The position numbers and the translations under genes are program-made. Positions 1 to 6,993 of a stretch of DNA of 64,000 bases are shown piece by piece. This DNA is from Treponema sp. (GTDB taxonomy: Bacteria > Spirochaetota > Spirochaetia > Treponematales > Treponemataceae): contig JAFUFU010000044.1 of assembly GCA_017469785.1 (NCBI GenBank), positions 1 to 64,000 of the forward strand. Reading direction: 5' to 3'. Position 1 is the first letter of the stretch. Each line of letters starts with the position of its first letter. The notes beneath the pieces are model-generated. The model saw only the letters and a program-made list of their open reading frames with translations. It was not told the DNA's origin and searched no databases.

Positions 1-1
1 A

Positions 2-511
2 ATTTTAAAGGCAATCGGAATCTCCAACTTTTATGCCGACCGCATGGTGGAGTTTGCGTCCTTCAACCGCATAAAGCCTATGGTGAATCAGGTGGAATGT
101 CATCCTTTGAATCAGCAGATAGAGGCAAAAAAATGGAATGACAAGTACGGTATTCAGCTTGAAGCCTGGGCCCCTTTTGGCGAGGGACGTGGTGGTCTTT
201 TTGAAAATCCTGTGTTAAAAGAAATTGCTGCCGCACATGGAAAAACAACAGCTCAGGTTATGCTCCGCTGGCACCTGCAGAGAGGAATTGTGGTTATTCC
301 AAAATCAACCCACAAGGAACGCATGGCAGAAAACCTGGATGTCTTTGACTTTACCCTCACTGCCGAAGAGATGGCAAAAATCACCGCTCTCGATACTGCA
401 ACAAGTTCTTTCTTCAGTCATCAGGATCCTGCAATGGTGGAATGGTTCGTAAAAATGGTTGAGGAGAGGAAGAAGCAGCAGGATTCAAGCAAAGAAAAGA
501 AGGCATGGTAG
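2..511 (+). CDS. Aldo/keto reductase, C-terminal part (5' end outside window)
   Basis: The frame is open from base 2, so the gene starts before the window. About 169 C-terminal residues are visible. The start reads GISNF, the AKR strand/cofactor motif, followed by NQVECHP, a WAPFGEG segment, and the NADP-binding end with VVIPKSTHKERMAEN. These are signatures of the 2,5-diketo-gluconate-reductase type of NAD(P)H-dependent aldehyde/ketone reductases (TIM barrel, cytoplasmic). The catalytic Asp-Tyr-Lys-His residues lie upstream and cannot be checked. The C-terminus ends in a charged Lys-rich tail. The physiological substrate cannot be told from sequence. Confidence 0.9.
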   Translation: MLKAIGISNFYADRMVEFASFNRIKPMVNQVECHPLNQQIEAKKWNDKYGIQLEAWAPFGEGRGGLFENPVLKEIAAAHGKTTAQVMLRWHLQRGIVVIPKSTHKERMAENLDVFDFTLTAEEMAKITALDTATSSFFSHQDPAMVEWFVKMVEERKKQQDSSKEKKAW

Positions 512-524
512 AAAAGCGAAGAAA

Positions 525-626
525 TCAGTTATGATGCTCCCCATGATGATTGCACTTAGCTTCAAAGTTTGGCTTGAGCTCTCCTTTTGCAAAAAGCTCT
601 GCGGCTTCTTTCTTTTTCGTAAGTTA
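525..626 (-). pseudogene. Possible C-terminal remnant with His-rich tail
   Basis: On the minus strand a short frame reads KKEAAELFAKGELKPNFEAK and then ends in a Cys-Asn-His-His-Gly-Glu-His-His-Asn tail before a stop at 525-527. It is preceded by an in-frame stop and has no start codon. The tail resembles the ends of small NifB/NifX-type iron-molybdenum-cofactor domain proteins, so it may be gene debris. It is too short to be sure it is anything. The rest of the 512-657 gap shows no gene. Confidence 0.2.
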
Positions 627-657
627 CTGCGACAGAGGAAAACTAATCTGTTATGTT

Positions 658-1278
658 TTAGAATGATGGTAAGTTCGAAAAAACTTTCTTAACGAAGCGG
701 TAAATAAAAAGGCAAATTGTGGCACTTACAAGCTTATCTACAAAGTTTGTGATTGTGCCGCCTATGTATGCAGCAACCGGCAGGCTTCTGATTACGACGT
801 AGATTCCCTGAACGGCGTTATCAACCTGCGGAATTGATGTGTTTGCGCCGTAAACAAAAGTTGAAATTGTGTCGCCGATAATTGAATTGCTGATTGCGGC
901 TAAAAATCCAGCCCACATAAAGCTGTCTGCGGAAAGAAGTTTTTCGTTAGGATGTTTTTTTCTTTCTGAGCGGAAAATCATCCAGGCTATTAAAGCAGTA
1001 GAAAGATGACATGCAGAAAAGAAGATTCCCGTGTGTGCAAAAATGAACAAAAGCAGATTTGAACCAAAGGCGCAGATTAAGCCCGGTATAAGTCCGCACA
1101 AAGCAGTTACCGCAATCGTCATTACTGAATCAAGATAAAGAGGAAATGCAATCAATCCCGCCAGAAATGAACCTAGATAATTTATTCCGATTGAAACTGC
1201 GGTAAAGAGAACTGTAAAAATAATTCTGCGGGAAGTCCAGGTTTTGGCTGGCAACCTGTTATTTAAATTGCCGCTCAT
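658..1278 (-). CDS. Membrane protein resembling an ECF-transporter S component
   Basis: A 206-residue protein with five or six hydrophobic segments. Residues 20-90 include an Ala/Gly-rich stretch (AGLIAFPLYLDSVMTIAV, then GLIPGLICAFGSNLL) of the kind seen in substrate-binding S components of energy-coupling-factor vitamin transporters and related signalling membrane domains. Its start overlaps the stop of the response regulator by four bases (ATGA), so it is the last gene of a kinase-regulator-membrane protein operon on the minus strand. No ECF ATPase or T component is nearby. It could be a solitary transporter, a module recruited from elsewhere, or a sensing partner of the kinase; the coupling argues for the last. 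Confidence 0.6.
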   Translation of the reverse strand: MSGNLNNRLPAKTWTSRRIIFTVLFTAVSIGINYLGSFLAGLIAFPLYLDSVMTIAVTALCGLIPGLICAFGSNLLLFIFAHTGIFFSACHLSTALIAWMIFRSERKKHPNEKLLSADSFMWAGFLAAISNSIIGDTISTFVYGANTSIPQVDNAVQGIYVVIRSLPVAAYIGGTITNFVDKLVSATICLFIYRFVKKVFSNLPSF

Positions 1279-1952
1279 ACTATAAGCCCCAGAAGTTTTG
1301 CTTTTTCAAGAAGGTCGTGTCTGTCTTTTATATCAAGTTTTGAATAGACTTCGGTTCGCTGATTGATGACAGTTTTTTCTGATTTGCCGAGCTTTTTGGC
1401 AATGTCTGCAACGTGCATATCCTGCGAAAGAAGAATAAAAACTTCACGCTCTTTTTTGGAAAGTGATTTGTAGTTGTCAAAAAGGTAGCTCAAATCATTT
1501 GTGATGTCATGTTCGCGTCCATGTTTTGCAAGAAGCGACTGCATCAGTTCAGTTGCAGCCTTATTAAAATATGAATTGCCGTTTGCAACAGTAGTGATTG
1601 CAGCGGCAAGTTCATCAATTGTTGCGTCTTTTGTAATGTAGCCCTGAACTCTGTTCAAAAGGGAGTTTTCAACATGAATCACATCATTGAACATGGTGTA
1701 AATCAAAATTGAAATATCGGGAGAAATCTTTTTGAGTTCGGGAATCAGTTCAAGTCCGCTTCTGCCGTCAAGGTTCAAATCAAGAATGACAATTTTGATG
1801 CTACGGTTTTCCTTTAAGGTTTCCAGTGCGCTTTCATAATCACTTGCGCACACAAAATCAAAAGAGGAATCTTTATTTTTAAGCATCTGAGTCATGCCGT
1901 CTCGTAAGCCCACATGATCATCAACGAACAGAATCTTTAATTGTGATTGCAA
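1275..1952 (-). CDS. NarL/FixJ-family response regulator
   Basis: A 225-residue two-domain regulator. The receiver domain covers about residues 5-125, with the acidic pair DD (VDDH), the phospho-acceptor Asp in VILDLNLDGRSG, and the conserved Thr/Lys positions (YTMF and ITKD). A LuxR/GerE helix-turn-helix follows at about 160-225 (SKKEREVFILLSQDM, then VADIAKKLGKSEKTVINQ). The start is a TTG codon preceded by a good Shine-Dalgarno sequence (GGGAGG, 8 bases upstream). That choice makes it overlap the upstream kinase gene by 32 bases, a sign of translational coupling. It should bind DNA when phosphorylated by the partner kinase; the targets are unknown, though the downstream membrane protein gene is in the same operon. 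Confidence 0.9.
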   Translation of the reverse strand: MQSQLKILFVDDHVGLRDGMTQMLKNKDSSFDFVCASDYESALETLKENRSIKIVILDLNLDGRSGLELIPELKKISPDISILIYTMFNDVIHVENSLLNRVQGYITKDATIDELAAAITTVANGNSYFNKAATELMQSLLAKHGREHDITNDLSYLFDNYKSLSKKEREVFILLSQDMHVADIAKKLGKSEKTVINQRTEVYSKLDIKDRHDLLEKAKLLGLIV

Positions 1953-2973
1953 TTGTTGTTCCTCCCTCGCTTATAAAATTGACAGTACCGCCCAAAAGTT
2001 CCACGCGCTCTTTTATATTAGAAACGCCGTAATGCTTTTTTGCGCTCTGCTTGTTTTTAAGTTCAACTTCTTCTTCCGAAAATCCCTTGCCATCATCTTT
2101 TATAATAAAGCGGAAGTCATCGATTCCATCTACAAAACGGATTTCCACATTGCTCGCGTTTGCATGGCGGCTGATGTTGGAAAGCGCTTCCTGCAGGATA
2201 CGGATAAGTTCAATCTGAACATTTTCGCTTAAATGCTGAATTTTTGTTGAGCCGATATAGACCTTTGTTGAAATGTTGTAGTTTGCTTCAAGCGTTGCCG
2301 CCAGTTTTTTTACAATTTCTTCAAAGCTTTCGTTCAGGTTCAGGTGAGTGGTTCCAATCATATAGCGTACTTCGTTAAAAGCCTGCTGGGCGTAAAATTT
2401 TGATTTTGAAATATCTTCTTTTTCAAGATAAAGCTTAAGCGCCGCAAGATCCTGAGCAACCCCGTCGTGAAGGTTGCGGCTGATTTTAGACTGTTCTTCG
2501 CTCATTACTTTAAGGCGGTGAAGGTCAATTCTGTTTTTAAAGGATTTTTCTACAATCAGAAAAACTGCAATCATAATGAGGATGAGAGAGCAGTACAAAA
2601 GCGTGTCGTAGCCGAGGTTCAGGCGAATCTGCGTCTGATGCATGTTGTTTTGAAAAGTGATTATCGGCTCAATTGTGTTCTGATTTGTTTCCAGAAGTTC
2701 AATAATCTCTGAAAGTTCAGTTTTTAATTCTTGGTCAAAATAAGTAAAAGGCGCGTAATCGTAAGTGAGTTTTTCTATCAAATCATCATGATTAAAATTG
2801 CCGCTGTTTTCTTCCAGCTGGATTTTGAGCATCTGAGAATCCAGTTCCGAAATCTTTCTGTTTGAGTAGGTCTTAAAATAAATGGAAAAACCAAAATTGA
2901 TTATTGCCACATAGATGATGAGTAATTCAATTTTAAAAACATGCTTCAATGTTAAAGCAACACTTTTGCTCAT
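1921..2973 (-). CDS. Sensor histidine kinase, NarX/DesK type (HisKA_3)
   Basis: About 350 residues. I place the start at the ATG reading MSKSVALTLK; a longer frame upstream runs through the 61-bp repeat and looks non-coding. There are two membrane segments, one near the N-terminus and one about 125 residues later, with an extracytoplasmic region of about 90 residues between them. After that comes the HisKA_3 dimerisation/phosphoacceptor helix with SRNLHDGVAQDLAALKLYL (His is the phosphorylation site). A HATPase_c domain follows with the N box (EALSNISRHANASNV) and G box (DDGKGF, and YGVSNIKERVELLGG). It is paired with the NarL-type regulator downstream. The ligand is unknown. Its promoter probably lies in or beside the 61-bp repeat. 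Confidence 0.9.
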   Translation of the reverse strand: MSKSVALTLKHVFKIELLIIYVAIINFGFSIYFKTYSNRKISELDSQMLKIQLEENSGNFNHDDLIEKLTYDYAPFTYFDQELKTELSEIIELLETNQNTIEPIITFQNNMHQTQIRLNLGYDTLLYCSLILIMIAVFLIVEKSFKNRIDLHRLKVMSEEQSKISRNLHDGVAQDLAALKLYLEKEDISKSKFYAQQAFNEVRYMIGTTHLNLNESFEEIVKKLAATLEANYNISTKVYIGSTKIQHLSENVQIELIRILQEALSNISRHANASNVEIRFVDGIDDFRFIIKDDGKGFSEEEVELKNKQSAKKHYGVSNIKERVELLGGTVNFISEGGTTIAITIKDSVR

Positions 2974-2993
2974 GCGCCAAGTATACATCAAAA

Positions 2994-3054
2994 GTCCCGT
3001 TTTTGTTTGGGAAATTTTCCCAAGAATTTTAGGAAAGCGTCCCAAAGGAATTTT
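2994..3054. repeat. 61-bp direct repeat, copy 1
   Basis: Identical over 61 bases to 4902-4962 in the same orientation; identity stops abruptly on both sides. It contains the near-palindrome TTGGGAAA-T-TTTCCCAA and further TGGGA/TCCCA words. This copy sits immediately upstream of the histidine kinase start codon, so it may carry that operon's promoter or operator. Confidence 0.95.
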
Positions 3055-3090
3055 GACCTCTTGATGTAGAATGATGGCGGAGGAAGATGA

Positions 3091-3504
3091 ATGCAAACAG
3101 TAAATCAAACAACAGGCATGGTGTCTGAATTTTATGTTTTGTCGGTTTTGTTGAGATGTGGTATCAACGCTAATTTAACATTAGGAAATCAAAAGAAAGT
3201 TGATATTACTGTTAACAACAAAGGTGTCGCAATGACAATTGATGTAAAGGGCTTAAAAAGTTCAGGTGATTTTATTATTGGCAATTATTCTGAAAGTAAG
3301 GATGACAAAAATCATTTTTATATTTTTGTTTACTACAGCAATTTTGAAAATGTAAAAGAAAATCCTGAACTTTATGTTGTTCCAGCAACAGAAATCTCTG
3401 CAATCGTTAAAGAAAGAGGAAAAAATGTAAATAACGTAAGTTTAAAAGTATTGCATGAAAAGTATTCGAAAGATTTTTCTGATGCAGTGAAAATTTTTAA
3501 ATAA
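3091..3504 (+). CDS. Small orphan protein with PD-(D/E)XK nuclease-like signature
   Basis: A 137-residue protein with a clear ribosome-binding site (GGAGGAAG) before the ATG. An N-terminal helix carries a conserved-looking Glu (GMVSEFYVLSVLLRCG). A beta hairpin follows with VDITVNNKGVAMTIDVKG. The spacing Glu...Asp...Asp-x-Lys matches the core of the PD-(D/E)XK fold found in restriction and repair nucleases and in many small proteins annotated only as hypothetical. There is no DNA-binding domain or methyltransferase partner beside it. The gene is AT-rich and lies inside the segment bounded by the 61-bp repeats, so it is probably acquired. The fold call is an inference from three residues and their context. 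Confidence 0.65.
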   Translation: MQTVNQTTGMVSEFYVLSVLLRCGINANLTLGNQKKVDITVNNKGVAMTIDVKGLKSSGDFIIGNYSESKDDKNHFYIFVYYSNFENVKENPELYVVPATEISAIVKERGKNVNNVSLKVLHEKYSKDFSDAVKIFK

Positions 3505-3518
3505 TTTAGGAGATTCGA

Positions 3519-3953
3519 ATGAATAAGATTTTGAAGATTTTAAGTATTTTGATTATTGGTTTTGTGATGTTCTCTTGCAGCACACCTACAAATGATTCGA
3601 CACCTTATGTTCCGGAAGAAAGTGGTCCTGAAACACCTGCACCAAATCCTGAAGTTCCAACATATTCAATTATTTTTACAACTGAAAAGTCTATAGAGCT
3701 TTATGTAATTGTTGTAGATCATTTGAATACTTTACCTAAATTTAAGAACCTTGAAGAAGGTACTGAAATAGTTCTTCCTAAACGTTTATACCTTAATAGG
3801 GATGGAAGTGAGATTACAGAGGAATGTGCCGAAAGTTCTATACATTATGTAGATATGCTTTATAATCATGAGAAAATAGATTCAGTAGTTATTGGAAATG
3901 AAGATGTTGAACTTGAAGTAAGTTTTAGTAACGTAGTAACATTTAAAGATTAG
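3519..3953 (+). CDS. Small lipoprotein of unknown function
   Basis: A 144-residue protein. It has an N-terminal Lys-rich start, a hydrophobic core and a lipobox ending FSCS, so Cys20 is the likely lipidated residue. A Pro/Glu/Thr-rich linker (residues 25-50) leads into a beta-rich domain of about 90 residues with no motif I recognise. The Shine-Dalgarno (AGGAG) is good. It lies 14 bases after the nuclease-like gene and probably shares its transcript, which ends at the hairpin at 3981-4015. AT-rich like its neighbour. Confidence 0.75.
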   Translation: MNKILKILSILIIGFVMFSCSTPTNDSTPYVPEESGPETPAPNPEVPTYSIIFTTEKSIELYVIVVDHLNTLPKFKNLEEGTEIVLPKRLYLNRDGSEITEECAESSIHYVDMLYNHEKIDSVVIGNEDVELEVSFSNVVTFKD

Positions 3954-3980
3954 GATTCTAGTTCACTTCGATAATTAAAA

Positions 3981-4015
3981 GAGAGGACTGCTAAAAAAGC
4001 AGTCCTCTTTATTTT
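3981..4015. terminator. Bidirectional intrinsic terminator
   Basis: Stem AGAGGACTGCT / AGCAGTCCTCT (11 bp, loop AAAAA), followed by T-rich sequence on the plus strand and by a T-run on the minus strand. It closes the plus-strand lipoprotein transcript. It also lies immediately after the stop of the minus-strand fragment at 4014. Confidence 0.85.
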
Positions 4016-4349
4016 AAACATACTTTACAGCTGTAGAAATAAGTTTTTCAGTATCACTATTATAAATCCAAGCTTCAATCATATAATGTGCTGATGTTTC
4101 AATATTAAATGTAAAAGCAGTTTTTTGATTTACTGGTCTACTTGCAACAAAATTGCTACTTTGATATTGTACACTACCATCTGACATTTTTGTAACTCTT
4201 ACAGCACAAAGTCCATCTGTTTCGTTACTTATACTTACAGTAGAAGCACTCGAATCTTTTACTACAGCAAAGTCCATTGCACCTAATATATTAGAATCAA
4301 TATAATCAGCAACTGCTTTAACTGACGGAACTTTATTTGTGTCATAAAG
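4014..4349 (-). pseudogene. 3' fragment of a secreted or surface protein gene
   Basis: The open minus-strand frame of about 111 codons runs from an in-frame stop at 4350-4352 to 4014 and has no plausible start with a ribosome site. The sequence (SVKAVADYIDSNILGAMDFA, then a Ser/Thr-rich beta-strand pattern ending in STAVKYV) looks like the C-terminal domain of an extracytoplasmic protein. An internal Met at 4277 gives an 87-residue frame but no Shine-Dalgarno. The gene was probably truncated where it meets the antitoxin gene at 4357. No family recognised. Confidence 0.4.
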
Positions 4350-4356
4350 TCAAATT

Positions 4357-4644
4357 TTACAGCATCGCAATTCTAAGCTGCTTACAAAATACTGAGGCTA
4401 CTTTCTGTAAGGTCGACAGTCTTATATCTTCAGAATGATTTTCCATTCTTGAAATTACGCTTTTCTTTGTATCAAGTTTTTCTGCGAGCTGTTCCTGTGT
4501 CATTCCATTTTCAAGGCGCATTTCTTTTATCATCATTCCGATTTTGAATTCTTCGTAACCGGTATCAAATCCCGATGCAAAATCAGAATCCTTTTCTTTT
4601 CGCTGAGAAATATAATCATCTAAATCAAAAGTTTCATTTTTCAT
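4357..4644 (-). CDS. higA: HigA-type XRE-family antitoxin
   Basis: A 95-residue protein. The C-terminal helix-turn-helix of the XRE/Cro class spans about residues 35-90 ([20 protein letters not shown], then [20 protein letters not shown]). The N-terminal 35 residues are acidic, as is usual for the toxin-contacting part of HigA proteins. The gene overlaps the end of the upstream toxin remnant by 11 bases, the toxin-first order typical of higBA. The likely autoregulatory operator is the 18-bp palindrome at 4813-4830. The toxin has lost its middle, so this may now be an orphan regulator or an anti-addiction antitoxin. Confidence 0.85.
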   Translation of the reverse strand: MKNETFDLDDYISQRKEKDSDFASGFDTGYEEFKIGMMIKEMRLENGMTQEQLAEKLDTKKSVISRMENHSEDIRLSTLQKVASVFCKQLRIAML

Positions 4645-4804
4645 TTTTAGTACCTCGTTTTAGGAATTCTTTCATTCGTTCCCTGCAAATTTCTATTTCA
4701 TTTGCAGGAGTTTTCTGAGCAACTTTAGCTGGCTGAGAATCTATAAATTCTGCAACGGGACATTTACCGTCGACAGTTTTATAGAATGTAACCTTTCTGT
4801 ACAT
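4634..4804 (-). pseudogene. higB: HigB/RelE-family toxin with in-frame internal deletion
   Basis: Only 56 codons, starting at the ATG at 4804. Residues 1-31 read like the N-terminus of phage Gp49-like HigB toxins (MYRKVTFYKTVDGKCPVAEF, then IDSQPAKVAQK). The rest reads like the extreme C-terminus ([19 protein letters not shown]). Full proteins of this family have about 100-120 residues, and the core beta-sheet with the catalytic Arg/Tyr and the GLYELR-type segment is missing. Both joins are in frame, so the deletion left a short translatable ORF with start, stop and overlap to the antitoxin intact. An inactive toxin is the simplest reading. Confidence 0.75.
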
Positions 4805-4810
4805 AATTTT

Positions 4811-4840
4811 ATGTTAGCATATATGCTAACCTTTTGTCAA
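4811..4840 (-). promoter_or_regulatory. higBA promoter with palindromic operator
   Basis: Reading on the minus strand: TTGACA (4840-4835), an 18-base spacer, then TAACAT (4816-4811), with the toxin ATG seven bases further on. A perfect 18-bp palindrome GTTAGCATATATGCTAAC (4813-4830) fills the spacer and overlaps the -10. That is the arrangement expected for repression by HigA. The short leader leaves little room for a Shine-Dalgarno. Confidence 0.75.
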
Positions 4841-4901
4841 ATGAAGTTTTTTGCAATAAAAGTAAAAATGTCACTTCATGGTGTTACCATGTCACTTGCC
4901 T

Positions 4902-4962
4902 GTCCCGTTTTTGTTTGGGAAATTTTCCCAAGAATTTTAGGAAAGCGTCCCAAAGGAATTTT
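4902..4962. repeat. 61-bp direct repeat, copy 2
   Basis: Exact second copy of 2994-3054, same orientation. Here it is fused directly to the headless hydrolase frame that starts at 4963, so this junction is a recombination breakpoint, not a native promoter. Confidence 0.95.
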
Positions 4963-5544
4963 AGTGTGATTTGGAGAGATAAGTTTCCCTTTACGATTGC
5001 GGGCGGCGGCTTTGCCTATGTTGGGGCAATGCACGATTCTCTGCCTCATGCACTGGAACTTTCAAAAAAAGGTTACAACGCATTTGCTCTGATTTACAGA
5101 CCCGGCGCACAAACCGCCTGCCAAGATTTAGCGCGTGCAATCGCCTTTCTCCACAAAAACGCCGCAAAGCTCGGAATCGACATGGAGGGCTACTCCCTTT
5201 GGGGCGGCTCAGCAGGCGCGAGAATGGCAGCGTGGCTTGGCTCTTTAGGAACGGAATATTTTGGCGAACAGCCATATCCTCGACCCGCCGCCGTCATCAT
5301 GCAGTACACTGGCTTGAGCGAAGTCTACGGCAACGAGCCTCCCACCTACAACTGCGTGGGCGACAGAGACGGCATTGCAAACTACCGAACCATGCAGAAC
5401 CGAATCAACAGAATCAAGGCAAACGGCACAGATGCACAGCTTGAAGTATTTACAGGCTTAGGACACGGCTTTGGGCTTGGACAAGGCACGGTGGCAGAAG
5501 GCTGGCTTAACAAGGCGGTGAAGTTTTGGGAGCGGCAATTATAA
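4963..5544 (+). pseudogene. Alpha/beta hydrolase (esterase/lipase family), 5'-truncated
   Basis: About 193 residues of an alpha/beta hydrolase begin abruptly at the end of the 61-bp repeat. Visible: the oxyanion-hole strand (FTIAGGGFAYVGAMHDSLPH), the nucleophile elbow GGSAG (Ser catalytic), a late Asp region (VGDRDGIANYRTM), and the catalytic His in GLGHGFGLG. This matches acetyl-xylan-esterase-like or BD-FAE-like hydrolases, which normally carry 70-100 more N-terminal residues. No start codon with a ribosome site exists at the junction. The upstream 43 codons of the frame, including the translated repeat, do not look like protein. The catalytic core is intact but the gene is probably not expressed correctly. 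Confidence 0.75.
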
Positions 5545-5551
5545 ACAATGC

Positions 5552-5730
5552 TCACTGCACAAACGACCCGATTTCAATCAGATTGCCGTCGGGGTCTCCA
5601 GCTCCACATTGGGCTGCACGCCGTCCCAGTCGCAAGAAAAGCCGAAGGTGCGGGTGTAAAAATCCACGGTCGCCCTGTTGTCGCGAGTAAAAAGCCCAAT
5701 GGTGTTGAAGGTAAAGCGCGTTTTATTCAT
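5552..5730 (-). pseudogene. VOC-family (glyoxalase-like) gene with deletion and frameshift
   Basis: On the minus strand from ATG 5730, residues 1-45 read as the first beta-alpha-beta unit of a VOC protein (FTFNTIGLFTRDNRATVDFY, then TRTFGFSCDWDGVQPNVELE). The frame then hits a stop. One base shift later the sequence reads PDGNLIEIGSFVQ and stops, which is the usual C-terminus of this family. The whole middle (about 60 residues) is missing. The gene starts inside the last codons of the upstream GNAT gene, so it was once translationally coupled to it. Confidence 0.75.
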
Positions 5731-6304
5731 TTTCTGCCCCATTTTCTAAAATCCAATAATCTTTATACGCATAGCCGTCAATCGTCCCGATTAAATGCTC
5801 GCCACTCTGTGCAAAGCCAAGACTTTCAAACGCCGCTTTGCGCTCGATAGCATACAGCGGGATTTTTGTTGCAATGCGATTTGTGTCAAACAGCGAAAAA
5901 GCGCGGTCAAGAAGAGGCGACACAATCGCTTTTATCTCCTGCGCCTTTTCATATTCGCTTTTCACATCAACGCGCAAAATCCCTGCGTCGTTAAAAAAGT
6001 CGTTCGCCGTGCGGTGAAAAAGCTCGACTGTGCCGATTGCTTTCTGTGCGCGCTTGTCGAGAATACTCCAGCGCACAAACCATTTTGACAGATACGACGA
6101 AAGCCAAAAATCAATCGCCTTGTTCATTCGCGCCAAATCGGGATAATAAAAATTGTCGCCGTGGCAGTTGTCGCTGTTAAAAAACGGCAGCGCATTTTTA
6201 TCGCTGTACACGGCAAGCAAATCCCTCGCATCGCTTTTTTGCACAAATCGCAAAAGATACGCCTCGTTCTCAATCGTCGGAACTTCCTCATACACATTCT
6301 TCAT
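5723..6304 (-). CDS. GNAT-family N-acetyltransferase
   Basis: A 193-residue protein of the RimJ/RimL-like GNAT class. It starts with the strand-helix pattern EAYLLRFVQKSDARDLLAVY. The central strands carry KAIGTVELFHR. The acetyl-CoA-binding region is less canonical than usual (RVDVKSEYEKAQEIKAIVSP in place of a clear Q/R-x-x-G-x-G/A loop). It ends with the typical RKAAFESLGF helix and a final strand. Cytoplasmic acyl transfer to a small molecule or protein N-terminus is expected; the substrate is unknown. It lies two bases after the Vat-like acetyltransferase gene, so the two are co-transcribed. Confidence 0.8.
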   Translation of the reverse strand: MKNVYEEVPTIENEAYLLRFVQKSDARDLLAVYSDKNALPFFNSDNCHGDNFYYPDLARMNKAIDFWLSSYLSKWFVRWSILDKRAQKAIGTVELFHRTANDFFNDAGILRVDVKSEYEKAQEIKAIVSPLLDRAFSLFDTNRIATKIPLYAIERKAAFESLGFAQSGEHLIGTIDGYAYKDYWILENGAENE

Positions 6305-6306
6305 TT

Positions 6307-6948
6307 TTACGCTCCCAATCGTTTTTTCAGCTTACTTTTCACCGCGTTCACATCTCCGCTCGTCAAAATTGGAATGAGGGCGTTTATTTCTCCTATCGGC
6401 TTATCCCACCAGGAAAGTTTTTCCAGCAAATCAATCATCTCATCGTCGAATCGCTTGCGGATTATGCGGACAGGATTTCCCACGGCGACCGAATAGGGCG
6501 GAATGTCGCTTCCCACAACCGCATTTGCCCCGATAATCGCGCCGTCGCCGATATGCACGCCGGGAAGAATCACCGCGTTCTGCCCAATCCACACATCGTT
6601 TCCGATAACCGTGTCGCCTTTGAGCGGCAGGTCGGACTTCGCGGGCGGCGCGGCGTTCCAGCCTTCGAGCGTGTAGAATGGAAAAGTCGTCACCGCATTC
6701 ATCTGATGGTTCGCGCCGTTCATCACGAACTCCACACCCGAAGCAATCTGACAGAACTTCCCTATGATGAGCCTGTCGCCGTTCCAGTCGTAAAGGTGCG
6801 TAACATGGCTTTCAAAGTCGCTGTCTGCAATGTAAGTAAAAGCGCCCACAATGATTGCAGGATTCTTGACGGCGGGCTTCACATAGATTTCGTTCTCGTA
6901 GCCCGCAATCGGGTGGATTGTCATCGGGTCTGGCAGTTTTTCGCTCAT
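6307..6948 (-). CDS. Vat/CatB-type hexapeptide-repeat acetyltransferase
   Basis: A 213-residue left-handed beta-helix acyltransferase. Landmarks of the xenobiotic acetyltransferase group (VatA-E streptogramin A and CatB chloramphenicol enzymes) are clear: [20 protein letters not shown] with the catalytic His, [20 protein letters not shown], hexad repeats ([20 protein letters not shown]), then [15 protein letters not shown] and a C-terminal helical cap. Family members acetylate antibiotics using acetyl-CoA as homotrimers, but many chromosomal relatives have no proven drug substrate. The 18-base leader upstream (6950-6967) is repeated before the next gene. Resistance function is possible, not shown. 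Confidence 0.85.
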   Translation of the reverse strand: MSEKLPDPMTIHPIAGYENEIYVKPAVKNPAIIVGAFTYIADSDFESHVTHLYDWNGDRLIIGKFCQIASGVEFVMNGANHQMNAVTTFPFYTLEGWNAAPPAKSDLPLKGDTVIGNDVWIGQNAVILPGVHIGDGAIIGANAVVGSDIPPYSVAVGNPVRIIRKRFDDEMIDLLEKLSWWDKPIGEINALIPILTSGDVNAVKSKLKKRLGA

Positions 6949-6949
6949 T

Positions 6950-6967
6950 TTCTTTCCTCACTTTTAC
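6950..6967 (-). repeat. 18-bp leader repeat, copy 1 (ribosome-binding region)
   Basis: The minus-strand sequence GTAAAAGTGAGGAAAGAA lies immediately upstream of the Vat-like start codon. The same 18 bases occur upstream of the 270-codon gene at 7809-7826. Both include the Shine-Dalgarno GAGGAAAG. Confidence 0.7.
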
Positions 6968-6993
6968 CGAGTTGGCTACAGAAGAGTCCTCTT

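Noticed and set aside
2994..4962. Integron cassette (attC) or transposon boundary
   Set aside because: The 61-bp repeat lacks attC-like GTTRRRY/RYYYAAC ends and there are no short target duplications, inverted ends or transposase; the repeats are direct.
4834..4962. 43-codon N-terminal extension of the hydrolase
   Set aside because: These codons are mostly the 61-bp repeat plus operator-side DNA; the same sequence is non-coding at copy 1, and no ribosome site precedes it.
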